Origin: Boswellia sacra
Taxonomy: Eukaryota; Streptophyta; Magnoliopsida; Sapindales; Burseraceae
Length of the DNA: 64,000 bases
Reading direction: 5' to 3'
Assembly (NCBI GenBank): GCA_013180625.2
Contig: SNVD02014553.1
Location: 496,001-560,000, forward strand
Below are positions 46,900-57,959 of the stretch, in pieces. The notes under the pieces are model-generated. The model ran no database searches. It was not told the origin of the DNA and saw nothing but the letters and a program-made list of their open reading frames with translations. Position numbers and translations under genes: made by a program. Within the stretch, counting starts at the first letter, position 1. Each line of letters begins with the position of its first letter.

Positions 46900-48850
46900 T
46901 TAAGCCCGATTCAAAGAGGACATTACAAGTAGTATAGTAGATACGCTCACAACTCTCTTGGCAGCATTTTCATATGCTCTTTCATGTCTGCTCGAATACA
47001 GCGAGTCCCAAATCTCTAATGTCTTTGGTTTAAGCTGAACCACCATCGCAAACCAATGTGAGTGACCATTGTACATTGGCACATAAATTTGTCAAAAGAT
47101 ACCTCTTCTATTATGTTGCTCTTTACCCCCCGCCAATGTTCCCTTATAGCTTCTATTATCACACATGTCAATAATTTTATAAGGCCTTAGTTTACATGTC
47201 ATATCTTCTAACCTAACATTTCACCCGTGTGCTTTTACATCATTAATGTAATGAGGTCAACTTTAATGCATACAGTTAATAATAGGTCCATAATACCCTG
47301 TGTGCCCAAAGTTATTTATTTTTCACTCAAAATCAAACAGTTACCTCTGACAATTGTTGTAAGTTCTACATATAAATACTACAATAATGGCATGCTATGT
47401 CCAACGTCGTTTCATCTAGTGTATATGCTCCCTTAACCGCTTCCTGCAACAACTTGAAGTCAATTAACTGGTATATATTTAACTATTATATCATTTAAAA
47501 TTAATTATCACCAAACCTATTACAACATTTAACGACTTAAGAGAAGCCCAATGGAAGATACCAAGTTATGTTGCCATCTTTCTGGTGCTTATTATGCTCT
47601 ACTGATATTAGCTCACTATATACATCTATAACCTACATATAGCACCCACTCATATTTTAGTACTCATATATTCCCATTTCACTAATGTCCTAATATTGTC
47701 GACCCATCAACCTTAACAATCAATTGTTATAAATCATAAATTTTGAAATTTTGTATCGATCTTATGTACCATATTGTCGAACCATGACTCTAGCCACAAT
47801 GTCCGCAAGTTGTATCGGGTTGCATGTGTGATCTCATATCTGATAAGTATCTCCCTGCAATGGCTTAACATTTTATTATTTCAAGTAAATCGTGACATGT
47901 AAGCATGTAAGAACTCCCCTGGCATATACTTACGACGGCTCAGTTGCTATTTTGAACACATACTCAATTATCTTCAACCGATTTTCTGTCACTGGCTTTG
48001 GCACAATATATGGCCATGCCCAGTAACCCTTTTTGACCTTACTTCTAGATGCCTGTACCTTTGGTGTGGACCGATGCATAAATCGCTTACCGATGCATAA
48101 ATTGCATAATGCCTGTCGATGAAACATCCACATAGTTTACCCTATTTCTCGATACCTCGCCTTGCACGTCAAATATGCTTGACGTTAATCAATTACTAAT
48201 GACATACAGTACGTCGATGCTCATTCAATAAACTATATCTCGATGCAGTATTCCAAAAAATTATACCCATTGACAACAAATTCAAATACTGTAATCCAAG
48301 ATTAACTTCCCATTTAAATAATGACCATAGAGACCTAACCTACTTAGCCTCAGTGTTTTGGTGGATGACATTATTTGTCTTCTCACCCCCTTTATCAAGC
48401 ACTTTCTCTGAACTTTTGCTTGCAAATGCATTCTCGTCTGAAGTAGTCTTTTCTTTAACACGTCCTAGCCCACTATCAATTACAAAACCAATAGGCTTCT
48501 GCTTTGGCTCTTCCACATCCGAGGTGCACTTTATTTTGGTGCTCACTTTGTCCGTCATAACTTTACTATCCACATGGCTCATACCCTCGTTGTTCTAGCT
48601 TCCTATTATTGCATCATTCAAATTTAGGCCTCACAATCCCTCTGATTTCTAGTTCCCTCACTCTTCTATCACCTTGTGCTGCTCCCCTGTTTGATCATCA
48701 ACCATTACTTTCTGATAGATATTATCATAAAGAGTAGCATCATCCACTTTAACATTAATGCCATTATTTCCACCGACGTCCATATGAGTTTGCCTGTTGT
48801 CCTTGTGTTCCACAGTTCTATCGTTTGAATTCAAAGCATTCATATTGTCC
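46900..48850 (-). pseudogene. Ulp1-like (C48 peptidase) remnant of MULE-B
   Basis: The clearest piece, 47103-46900, encodes QIYVPMYNGHSHWFAMVVQL followed by TLEIWDSLYSS. These are the catalytic His and Asp motifs of Ulp1-type cysteine proteases; unlike MULE-A, the Asp is kept here. Upstream on the same strand, hydrophilic pieces at 48133-47930 (NRLKIIEYVFKIATEPS), 48582-48340 and 48843-48658 are Lys/Asp/Glu-rich, like the long N-terminal regions of these proteins. The pieces are in different frames, separated by stops or introns. I did not find the catalytic Cys motif. Confidence 0.6.
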
Positions 48851-49875
48851 TTAGAAATGCCTTTTTCTTGTTTGGAATGTTTGCGTACATCAATTTCAAG
48901 ATCATGGCATGGCTGCTAGTCCTTCATTACGACTTACACCTTTTTAGCCTCTTTTGGGTCGCCCCACATCTTTGAATCGAGCCTACCCATATCACTTCCA
49001 CCATTTATACCATCTTTTATTCCCCCCTTCCCAGGTGAAACCTCCACTCGATCGTAATGACCTTTATGGGTTAACAGACTAATGCAATTCCTTTACCATC
49101 TCATGAGTTGATGCTATAATGGCATGCCATCTACTTTCTCATCCTACCATTTTATGGATGGTGTTTTCAATTACTCTTACACGATGCATATCTCAAGATG
49201 TGATTTACATTCACTATGCAAGTCTCCACTCGCTTCCATTACAGCATTATCAGTTGTTTCCTGTCTATTCGAATAACATCATGTTAGTACCTAAACACCC
49301 AAAAAATTACATTGTCATTAATCTCATATCGTTCGTCAACATAGGAAAAAAAGAAACAACTATACAAATTGTGTAACTTAAATATAGTCCAAAAAATCAG
49401 CATTTATTTACTCTAACTCTACCTTTAATTCCCGTAACTCCACTGCTATGTCCTTTCCCACCCGCGATATTACGGGTTTAGAGGCTGGTCGTTGCTTGCA
49501 TAGCTTGTTACCAATCCTACGTATTATCACCAATTGTACATAGTCCTCTGTTAATCGACATTCATTGTTCTCATTTGTTAGAGCGCTATCAATAAACTAA
49601 GAAGTTCTATACTAACCTCTATAAACAGTACACATTCAGGCATATGTCTACATTTATTGGCCTTGAACCATTAGGCCCTATTTAGAAACTTCGTGAAGCA
49701 AAAGGTGGCCCAATTGTAATGTGGTATTTTATGCACATCCTTCACAGCGTGAAAAAGCATAGGATCTATCAACAATTCGGATAACAGACATAGCAAGGTT
49801 GCCAGTGAAAATAACATAAATGCCATTATGAAATCATCCCCAGGATCTTATGTTGGCAGTAGCATCCCCTCTATT
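48851..49875. other. MULE-B interior, no gene recognised
   Basis: This sequence separates the Ulp1-like remnant from the split reading frame. No motif was recognised; some of it may be intron of the minus-strand gene. Confidence 0.4.
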
Positions 49876-50212
49876 TTACCAATTGTTATTCCTCTCCCAC
49901 CATTGCAAAATTTCTCTCTCAATGTTGCCACTTTTGTCAGATCTCCCCAACATGGCATTGGCATGTCGATCCCCATCTTTAACCCCGATAGCATCTACAA
50001 AGGTCATAGGATTTAATAGAATAGACTCACCATTTACTTCTGATATAGATGTGTCAGGGTCGAACACTTATAACATCCTCGTGCAAAATCAAATTCTTAG
50101 CGGGCTTGGTCGGATATACAACAGGTTATCGAACCTAAGTCCCTCAATTGCATTCTTTTTTGCTTGAGTAAATAATCTGACGCAACTATGAAACCTTTTT
50201 GGGCTACACGGT
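49876..50212 (-). pseudogene. 3' part of a MULE-B reading frame split by the Athila-like element
   Basis: The minus strand reads CSPKRFHSCVRLFTQAKKN and onward to a TGA near 50090, then continues in frame (with another stop) through NPMTFVDAIGVKDGD to 49876. The frame is continuous with the piece at 59371-59548 once the inserted element and one copy of ACGGT are removed. I recognise no family for this part. Confidence 0.5.
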
Positions 50213-51606
50213 TGATAGGTGCCTATTTATGTATTACTTTCATATCAATTCACCTATGTTTCGTTGCTATATTCCTTGGTATTTTCATGTTTTTGTGTGG
50301 TTTTGATGTTTGTAGGAGTTTTGGAGCAACTTGCACAAAAATGGAGTAAAACCCTTCATTTTCACCTCTGCTAGTCAACCATCTTCTCGGATTTAATTGT
50401 ATTGATATACAATGAACCCGATGACATATTATATACCGTTGGAAAGCTCTCGAAGTCTATTTTCTGGAGAAATTTACGGTTTATAAATCCATTCAGTGTA
50501 CCAAAAGTTGTAATCAAAACAGTGTGAGAAGTATAGAAATGTAATTCCACAAATCACTGTAGCATGTATAATACGGGACACTGTAGCATGTTACTGTAGC
50601 AGAGTATATAAACACATTTTAGGGTTTTATTTGAAGAACTTGAAGAGGGGGAAACGACTGGGAGGCTGCATCTCTGGATTTCTCTCATCTCCTAGAGTTC
50701 TTGAAGGAGAAAGAAGGCTTGGAAGAGGAAAAACTACAATCCTAAGAGATTTTCATCAAATTTGCTAAGTTTATCCATTCCCTTTCATTTTCTGGAATGT
50801 CTCCAAGTTGTATTGTATTTATTACGTTTTTGAACATGTGTAACTGAATCTAAATTGGTTGAGGGTGATTTCAAAGCCCTTGATATGGTTCTTATGATAT
50901 TGTTATCCAATTCTCTAATTGAAGTTGCGTGTATTCTCCCATATTTAATACTTATGATTGCTTGCTGATTGTATTTGGATGGCCAACTGAATATAATCTA
51001 GATATTATCTATTGCTAGACTAGAAATCTTGACCCATAATTGTCTTGAATTTTTAATCATTGGTAGCAAAATTGTGATCAGAGATTGCAATTGGAGAATA
51101 TAACCTAAGTTAAATAATCCGAGCTTGTGTGTTTATTGCTGAGATCAACCTGTCTTTCTTTTCGTAATGCATCCATTGAATTAAATTTAGAGAGCTTGTT
51201 CTAGGTTGTTTAATGGATAGAGATTAAATAAAGAGCCTGTTTTATTTAACAACAAAGTAAGGAAAGATTGGGATAACAGAGCTTGTTGTTATCTACGGTT
51301 GATAATTTCAATGGTGTAATTGGATGACAATTCTACAATTAATTCGCAAATCCATATCTTGTGGTAGAGAAGGATCCCTTAACCAGGTTACTCTCATTGA
51401 TTTTTCACTCTATTTTACTTTGTGTTGTTTTATTGTGCATTTACATTAATATTTCATTTAGTTAATCCATCAACAAAACCCCCCCATTTATCTGTTGTTG
51501 CTGTAAAATAATAAATTCAATTAAAATCAATCCTCGTGGGAACGATATCTTACTCATCACTTTATTACTTGTGCGACTAGTATACTTGCTAGTTTCGAAC
51601 GCATCA
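50213..51606 (+). repeat. Athila-like 5' LTR
   Basis: This is a 1394-bp LTR. A TATA box (TATATAAA, 50605-50612; also 58352-58359 in the 3' LTR) sits after a cluster of CTGTAGCA repeats. It matches 57960-59370 closely apart from scattered substitutions and a 15-bp indel near 50906. Confidence 0.95.
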
Positions 51607-51612
51607 AGTTTT

Positions 51613-51630
51613 TGGCGCCGTTGCCGGGGA
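51613..51630 (+). promoter_or_regulatory. Primer-binding site, tRNA-Asp type
   Basis: TGGCGCCGTTGCCGGGGA starts six bases after the 5' LTR. It is complementary to the 3' end of plant tRNA-Asp including CCA, the primer used by Athila-type elements. Confidence 0.9.
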
Positions 51631-51721
51631 TTGATTTTCTAATCGATTTGTTATTTTGTTTTCATTGTTGATTCTTGTTTTTTTTTTGTTTTTCTTTTCT
51701 GATTATTTGTGTTTAGGTGAC

Positions 51722-53206
51722 ATGGCAGTAAACTTCCAACAATTCAGCATCGGATTTAAGCCACAACTACCATGGAGAGTAAATGAGGTAAGCACTCTGA
51801 ACATTGAACAACAACTTTCTGAGCTAACCTTTCTTGTGGAAAACATGGCTGTAGGACATATGCAGAAATCTTATGCATGTGGGGTATATTCTACCATGGA
51901 GCATCCAATCGACATGTATCCAACTTTACAAGAAGGAGATATGGAACAAGCCAATGCCATAGATGGATTTCCAGGACAAACAAGGCAATGGTATGATCCC
52001 TTCTCTAACACTTACAATGCCGGATGGAATCAGCAACCAATCGCCCCAAATGCCATACCAAATCGGCCACAAGGTTTCAATCAACTTAGAGTGCAGCAAC
52101 CATTTCAAATGCAACCACCACCAATGCCACATCTAGCACCACAACCAGCTTCACAAAACTCAGGTATGTCTCTCCAGGATATTGTTAATGCACTTGCCAC
52201 AAACACAATGCAATTCCAGCAGGAAACTGGGGCAAGTATCCAAAACCTGGCAAATCAAATGGGACAATTGGCTACTAGCATGAGCAAATTCGAGGGCCAA
52301 GACATAGAAAAATTATCTTCTCAAATGGTGATCAATCCAAGCGAGACTGCTAGTGCAATAATTTCACGAAGTGGAGAGCAATTAGATGTCTTGCCAAGAA
52401 AATCACAAACTGATGAAAGAGATGACACCACATCCACCATGAACAAAACATTGACTTCTCAGGTAAATCCTATAACTCCCATTCCTTCTTATGTTACTCC
52501 TCCACCTTTTCCTAGCAGATTTGTAAAATCAAAGAAGGAGGAACAAGAGCAAAAAATCTTGGAGACTTTTTGCAAAATCGAGATAAATATACCATTTCTG
52601 GATGCTATCGAGCAAATACCTCATTGTACAAAATGTCTCAAGGAGTTATGCCCCAGCAAGAGAAAGTTAAAAGGAAATGAGAAAGTAAGTGTGGGGGAAA
52701 ATGTTTCAGCTGTTCTACAAAGAAAAATTCCTCCGAAATGCAAAGGTCCAGGTACGTTCACCATTCCATGCACCATTAGTAAAACCAAGTTTGAAAGAGC
52801 TACGTTAGATTTAGGAGCATCTATTAATGTCATGCCATTTATATATGCTTCTTTAAATCTTGGACCTTTTGTGAAAACTGGTATTACCATTCAACTTGCT
52901 GATCATTTTAATGCATATCCCAAAAGAGTTGTAGAAGATGTGCTTGTGCAGGTGAATCAATTGGTTTTCCTAGCAGACTTCTATGTCCTTAAAATAGAGG
53001 ATGAAACATCTCCTAATTCAATACCGATTCTTTTAGGGAGACCATTCTCGAAAACTGCTAGAACAAAGATTGATGTTCATGATGGCATTCTCACCATAGA
53101 GTTTGATGGCAAGGTTATCCATTTCAATATTTTTGAGGCAAAGAGGTACCCTAGTGACTTACATTTTGTTTTTGCAGTTGACGTTATTGATTCTTTGCCA
53201 CAATAA
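51722..53206 (+). pseudogene. Athila-like gag C-terminus and aspartic protease
   Basis: The frame is open from 51656, but the likely start is ATG 51722 (MAVNFQQFSIGFKPQLPWRV). The N-terminal gag domain found in complete Athila elements is missing. A knuckle-like CGVYSTMEHPIDMYP segment and a Gln/Pro-rich stretch (WYDPFSNTYNAGWNQQP) end gag. The retropepsin follows with TLDLGASINVMP, where DLGA occupies the DSGA/DTGA active-site position as in many Athila proteases, and ILLGRPFSKTARTKIDV. It ends at TAA 53204-53206. The same frame then continues in the next entry, so this TAA is probably a mutation inside one long polyprotein. Confidence 0.85.
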
Positions 53207-53713
53207 TGTTTTGAGTTAACTCGCAAGAATGGATTGGATGTAGCTATTAGTGAGTGCATAGGGACAGAAAATTCTAAGGAATCAAGAATTTTTATACAAG
53301 TGTCCAAACAAATGGAGGAAGCTGTGGCAAGCTTAGATGAGATCATAGCTATAACCACAAACAGGTATGATGTTTTGTACATTGAATTGCCTTTATCTAA
53401 TGAGAAACTTCTTCCTTCTGTGATGAAAGCCAATACCTTGGAGCTTAAGCCACTTCCAGATCATTTGAAGCATGGATTCTTGGGTGAGAATGATACTTTG
53501 TCAATTATAATAGAAATGGGCCTTGCACCACTACAAGAAGAGAAACCCGTCCAAGTACTTAGAGATCACAAAATAACTATTGGGTGGACGATTGCTAACA
53601 TCCAAGGCCCAGCCATATGTATGCAACAATTCTTTTTGGAAAAAGGATCCAAGCCCACTAGTGAAGCACAGCGGAGATTGGACCCTCCCATGATGGAACC
53701 AACGTCGGGCTGA
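53207..53713 (+). pseudogene. Athila-like protease-RT linker, truncated at the start of RT
   Basis: This continues the previous frame and starts at ATG 53234 if reinitiated. It contains ELKPLPDHLKHGFLGENDTL and RDHKITIGWTIANIQG, then QRRLDPPMMEP, the lead-in to Ty3/gypsy RT. At that point (about 53696-53713) the sequence jumps to a stop and to the GACGTTAAAC...GGGAGGCAACCCAAT stretch (53715-53752) that normally follows the end of pol in this group. RT, RNase H and integrase have been removed in one deletion. Confidence 0.85.
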
Positions 53714-54156
53714 GGACGTTAAACCAAGCGCTTATTGGGAGGCAACCCAATGTTTTTGAAAAATAAATAAAAGAAAAGAAAAGAAAAATAAAATAAGGTA
53801 ATAATGATCGATTTTTGTGTCTCGAGGAGATTCCTTTCGTAGGCCATCAAATTGATCAGGTTTTATCTCTCTTTGCCATATGTCTTATTTGTTTTTATAT
53901 ATATATATATTTTTTTCTTTTGTTTGCTATTGTGTTGTTATCTCTTTTATGTGTTTTTAGTTTCGTTTCTACTCTTTTCTTTTCCTTCCTTTTGTTTAAT
54001 TTGATTATTCCGTACTTCGAATTCATTTGTGCAGCAGCTTGAGGAAACATTCAAACGGGAGTTGAAGCCATTGTTCGAAGGTTTGAAACGTGCATATCTA
54101 GGAGAAGAACAAACTCAATCGCATTATCGGTAATATCTCTCCTTTTCTTCTCTTCA
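53714..54156 (+). other. Athila-like post-pol region
   Basis: This holds the conserved post-pol stretch, a T-rich intron-like tract and, near 54030-54130, a short frame QQLEETFKRELKPLFEGLKR. That short frame resembles a second, displaced piece of the protease-RT linker. It may mark one edge of an inserted or rearranged block. Confidence 0.5.
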
Positions 54157-54710
54157 ATGAATGCCGATATCTTTGTGTCAAACCTTCGTAAATATTTCCC
54201 TTCACTTCCTCAAAATGCTGTGTATAAAATTTATAAAGTGTGGATGACTAGACTTTGGTCGTTGATGCTCTAAATGTGCCTGCGGATATCCGATGGCTTA
54301 TCAAAGCTAAGGTAAGATTGTCTGGTGAGCCTGATATTAATCTAGCAAAATACATGCCTGATCTAGGAAAGAGCTACTACGCCAAGAGGCGAAGGGCGAA
54401 GAGGTTACAAGTATGTTATAAATGTGCTAGATGGAATTGTAACGAGACTTGTTGTTCATTAGGTTTTGTGTCCAGAAATAGAGAAGATAAACTGTCATTT
54501 ATTAAGAACGGTCTGAGTAATGAGTCGCTGGATAATGTTTTATTAACTCTTGAGTCACATTCTTGTGGACTTGTTTAGCGTGAATTGCTTAATCTATGGA
54601 CAAAATTTCGTGATGAATTGCAGTGTTATAGTCTAGGGAATCTGACTAAAAACGACCCTGTTTGCCAGTTTATAAGAAAACTGGATGGGAAGCAAATCCC
54701 CGACTCATAG
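54157..54710 (+). pseudogene. Cysteine-rich protein resembling carlavirus nucleic-acid-binding protein, decayed
   Basis: An ATG at 54157 opens a frame that stops at 54271-54273. A second frame, with no ATG, runs from about 54252 to TAG 54576-54578. After that stop it stays open to a TAG at about 54708. The second frame has a basic Arg/Lys run at about 54378-54410 preceded by a Ser-Tyr-Tyr-Ala context, then a Cys-X2-Cys pair and further Cys (to about 54455), then a hydrophilic stretch with Phe-Ile-Lys-Asn-Gly. That order, an arginine-rich patch abutting a small Cys cluster, matches the small nucleic-acid-binding proteins of carlaviruses. This is pattern recognition; an unrelated zinc-finger origin is possible. 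Broken by a frame change and stops, it is not expected to be functional. Confidence 0.45.
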
Positions 54711-54939
54711 AAGGCGTTTCAGCCGTTACTGGACGTAAAACCAGAGGAAGATGTGAGCCACAATCACAACTACTTGTATATTTGAATGTGTGTTGTTGTT
54801 GTCGAATTTTATTTCTTTCTTGTTTCGTTTGATCTGATTATCAATGTTGTTTTTGTGTTGTTGTTGTTTGTTGATTTTGTTTGTTTTAATTTCAAGTTTT
54901 CTTTTTGACAAACCATATGACTACCCTATGGCATAAGTA

Positions 54940-55140
54940 CACGTGGGAGACAAGTGTGGAGGTTTTGTCAACCTCCACCGAAAGTATATCTCTACTTTTC
55001 ATGCTTCACGTGGGAGACAAGTGTGGCGGTTTTGTCAAACCCCCGCCGAAAGTGTATCTCGAAAGTCATGTCCATTTTTCATGCTTCACGTGGGAGACAA
55101 ATGTGTAGGTTTTGTCAAACCCCGCCGAAAGCATATCTCA
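54940..55140 (+). repeat. Three tandem repeats with G-box cores and hairpins
   Basis: Units begin at ACGTGGGAGACAA (54941, 55008, 55088), each inside CACGTGGG. Each is followed by an inverted repeat around TTTTGTCAA and then CCGAAAG. In unit 1 GTGGAGGTT (54956-54964) pairs perfectly with AACCTCCAC (54970-54978) around TTGTC. In unit 2 the A-T pair becomes C-G, so the stem is kept. Unit 3 is weaker, and a partial fourth copy (CCCCCACCGAAA) lies at about 55178. The array ends about 200 bp before the LOG-like start codon. Confidence 0.75.
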
Positions 55141-55336
55141 TTTTTTCAAATCTTGGGGTGATAAATCTGCATCGAGCAACCCCCACCGAAATTATGTCCC
55201 CATGTGTCAAATTTGAGAGTTTTACGTGTGTATATATCCATTCTGCATATTTTCAAATGTCATTTTATAGCCTGTCTTACACTTGAATCGCATAATACCT
55301 AACGTGCATCATTGTCTTACACAAGTTTAGTTAGAA

Positions 55337-55987
55337 ATGGAGAAAACACTAATTCGGCAATTCCAAAATATATGCGTATTTTGTAGATCGCAATTTGGTA
55401 AAGATAGAGAGTTTACAACAGCAGCTCTTGATCTTGGTAGGACATTAGCTGCGAAGGGTATTCATTTGATTTATGGAGGGGGTAGTCTTGGGTTAATGGG
55501 GTGTGTGTCGACAACTGCATCCTTGGGAGGAAGTAAAGTTCTCGGCATTATCCCTAAACCATTAGCTGTGCGAGATATCATAGGCAACACAATGGGGAAA
55601 GAGTTACAGGTCTCTAGCATGCATGAGCGTATTGCACATATGGTCATTAAATCCGATGCATTTATAGCTTTGCCCGGTGGTTATGATATATTAGAGGAGA
55701 TATTTCAAATCACCTCTTGGGCACAGCTAAACATCCATCGGAAACCCATTGGTTTGTTAAATGTCAATAATTTTTTTGATGGTTTGTTGTCTTTTCTTGA
55801 TGAAGCAGTAGAAAAAAACTTCATCTCACAGTCAGTGAGGCAAATTCTGGTTACAGCTTCAACTGCAGGGGAGTTAATTGACAAATTACAAGCATTCGTC
55901 TATTCGCCTGATCAAACAATAGCTCGGATAGATTGGTTTGCGGAGGGCAATAAAAGGCGTAAACTAGATTTAGCGCTCCATCTGTAA
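55337..55987 (+). CDS. LOG-family (cytokinin riboside 5'-monophosphate phosphoribohydrolase-like) protein
   Basis: This intact 216-codon frame has no introns. LOG enzymes release active cytokinin bases from nucleotide precursors in the cytosol. Visible family motifs in order are NICVFCRSQFGKD (residues 11-23, Arg where Gly is usual), IYGGGSLGLMG, KVLGIIPKPLA, SSMHERIAHM (keeping the Arg), DAFIALPGGYDILEEI, TSWAQLNIHRKPIGLLNV and FISQSVRQILV. The length fits the family (about 210-230). In the PGGxGTxxE loop Gly and Thr are replaced by Asp and Ile, while the catalytic Glu is kept, so activity is doubtful. Plant LOG genes have several introns, so the copy probably came through RNA. It sits in the Athila-like element where an env-like gene would lie. 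Being open among decayed frames suggests recent capture or selection. Family confidence is high; function is unknown. Confidence 0.9.
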   Translation: MEKTLIRQFQNICVFCRSQFGKDREFTTAALDLGRTLAAKGIHLIYGGGSLGLMGCVSTTASLGGSKVLGIIPKPLAVRDIIGNTMGKELQVSSMHERIAHMVIKSDAFIALPGGYDILEEIFQITSWAQLNIHRKPIGLLNVNNFFDGLLSFLDEAVEKNFISQSVRQILVTASTAGELIDKLQAFVYSPDQTIARIDWFAEGNKRRKLDLALHL

Positions 55988-57959
55988 TCTTTATCTGCTG
56001 GTTTGCTTCACTTTTGTTTGCTTTCTTTTTATTTTGTTTATTTGAGATTTTTCATGTTATTTCTTTTGAGCTTTTTCAGGTTATTTCTTTCGTTCCAAGT
56101 AATATTTTCTAATCTTGCCTTTTAGAGTGGTGGCTTAAAAAGTTCAAGTTCTCTTGAAACGCATTCTGGATTTCTTTAATCCATAATGGCTGAATAAGGA
56201 GGCTAACTTTTAAACTTTTTAAACCCATTCTAACTGAATTGTTTTTGTTTGCTGACTTGTTGGACTTTGTTATTTTATGAGTCAATTTAGTTTTATGTAA
56301 TTTAGAATTGTTATGTGTTTTTGTCTTTATCAGTTTCGATTCAAAAAAAAAATTTGTGGAAAAAACTTGAGAATGGCAGAATATGGGGTTTCTCCAACCC
56401 TTGAAACGCATTCTCTCTAAATAAATCTGTAGTTTGTTTATTTCATGTTGTCTAAAGTATCTTGTTTCTTGTTTTGTTCTCTCATAATAAAGGTATATAG
56501 GCTGGAAACCTTAAGTCTGCGGGCTACTGGTCCTAAAGATTGTTGAAATATACAATCTTGACTCAGGTGTAATAACGTTACGTACCTCTTTTCTTGCATT
56601 TTGTGGGTCGATGATAAGATAATGATTGAATTAAGAATAACTCTTAGAAAATGATAAATGATGCATGGATCTGTGTGCTTGAAATGTTTATTAGTTTTCG
56701 CTTTGCTTTTGATTCCTTGCGCAACATTGAGCACTGAGCTATTATCACTGAGTTATTTGTTCACTTAGATAAAGTTTATGTAATTTAAATGTTTCTTCAG
56801 ATTTCAATGAATTCTAGAACTTGTTTGATGGTTACTCGAGGTGAAATCCTAGACTGTGCAACATTGGGGAAATGATTTAGGCCATCTTTGGACCGTTTGA
56901 GCCTTAATAGCCACCCTTGACTGAAATTGATCCCTAGTTACCCCTTTGAGCCTTTGTAAGCCTTTTTTCTTGTTAACTCACTAAAAGATTTCCTAACCTC
57001 AAATGAATTTTTTTTCCGAAATAGTTTATCCCTTACCCATGAGCACGTAGATCATTCACGATTACATTTTGAGCTCTGTTCTGGTTTTAGGAAGTCAGAG
57101 GAGGTTGGATTGTGTCATGAGCAATGCAAGTGAGTTCTATTGTGTTTGTAAAAAAAAAAAAAAACCAATATGTACTTCTTGTCCACATACTTACACATTG
57201 AGGACAATGTGTTGTTTAAGTGTGGGGGAGGGGAAGTGTAATAAAAAAAAGAAAAAAAGAGAAAAAAAGAAAAAAAAGAAGAAAAAGAAGAAAAAGAGAT
57301 CTATACCCTTAAGTGTTCTTAAAAAGAATGCAAAGTGTGGGGTTGTAGTTTTCTTTTGTTTTCTACCAAAAAAAAAAGAAGAAGAAGATTGAGTGTTCTA
57401 AATAAGTTTGGGGGAGTAACCTGGTGAATTGAAATAAAGTTGTGTTATAGGGTTGAGCTCTACTTAGTCTTGAACGATTTATGTGTTTATGGGTGATTTG
57501 AGCCAAATTATTATCCTTTATCATACCTTTACCCAAGCCAAACGTTGCAAGCTTAATAAAGCCCTACTTGATCCTTAGTGTTGTGCTTGTCTACATTAGT
57601 GGAGAGTGACTTGAAAAGCAAGCCTATGGAGTTCATTTATACGTACATCTTCATTATTAAATATGATTCATTTTTATGCATAAACTCATCCGAGTTACAA
57701 ATGATTAGGTGAGAATGGCTCTAAACACACACACTAGAGGAATTAAAGTAGAGCGAAACTAATCTTTGTAATGAGATTCTTGATCAAGTGCATTATTTTG
57801 AAGTTTTCCTTGGGTTATAATTAAGTACAATCTTTGAGACCTATTTGCAAGTTAAACATTTGTGTGTTTTAATTTTTCTTTGATTCTGTTTAGATTTAGT
57901 TTTGTTTTCATATCGTTGTAGTTGCTCGAGGACTAGCAAAGTCTAAGTGTGGGGGAATT
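55988..57959 (+). other. Athila-like 3' internal region and polypurine tract
   Basis: About 2 kb without a supported gene. It includes a purine-rich AAAGA/GAAA low-complexity run (57241-57300), two GTGTGGGGG stretches (about 57220 and 57946) typical of 3' regions in this group, and the polypurine tract just before 57960. Confidence 0.6.

Noticed and set aside
54940..55205. CRISPR-like array
   Set aside because: There are only three diverged units, spacing is unequal (67 and 80 bp) and this is a plant retroelement; the units are simple tandem duplications.
54905..55286. Three overlapping frames rich in TSTWETSV-like repeats
   Set aside because: They are frames through the G-box/hairpin tandem repeats; the repetition is in DNA and has no consistent reading frame.
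57100..57392. Lysine-rich open frame in the Athila-like 3' region
   Set aside because: It is translated from a low-complexity purine run with no protein motif.
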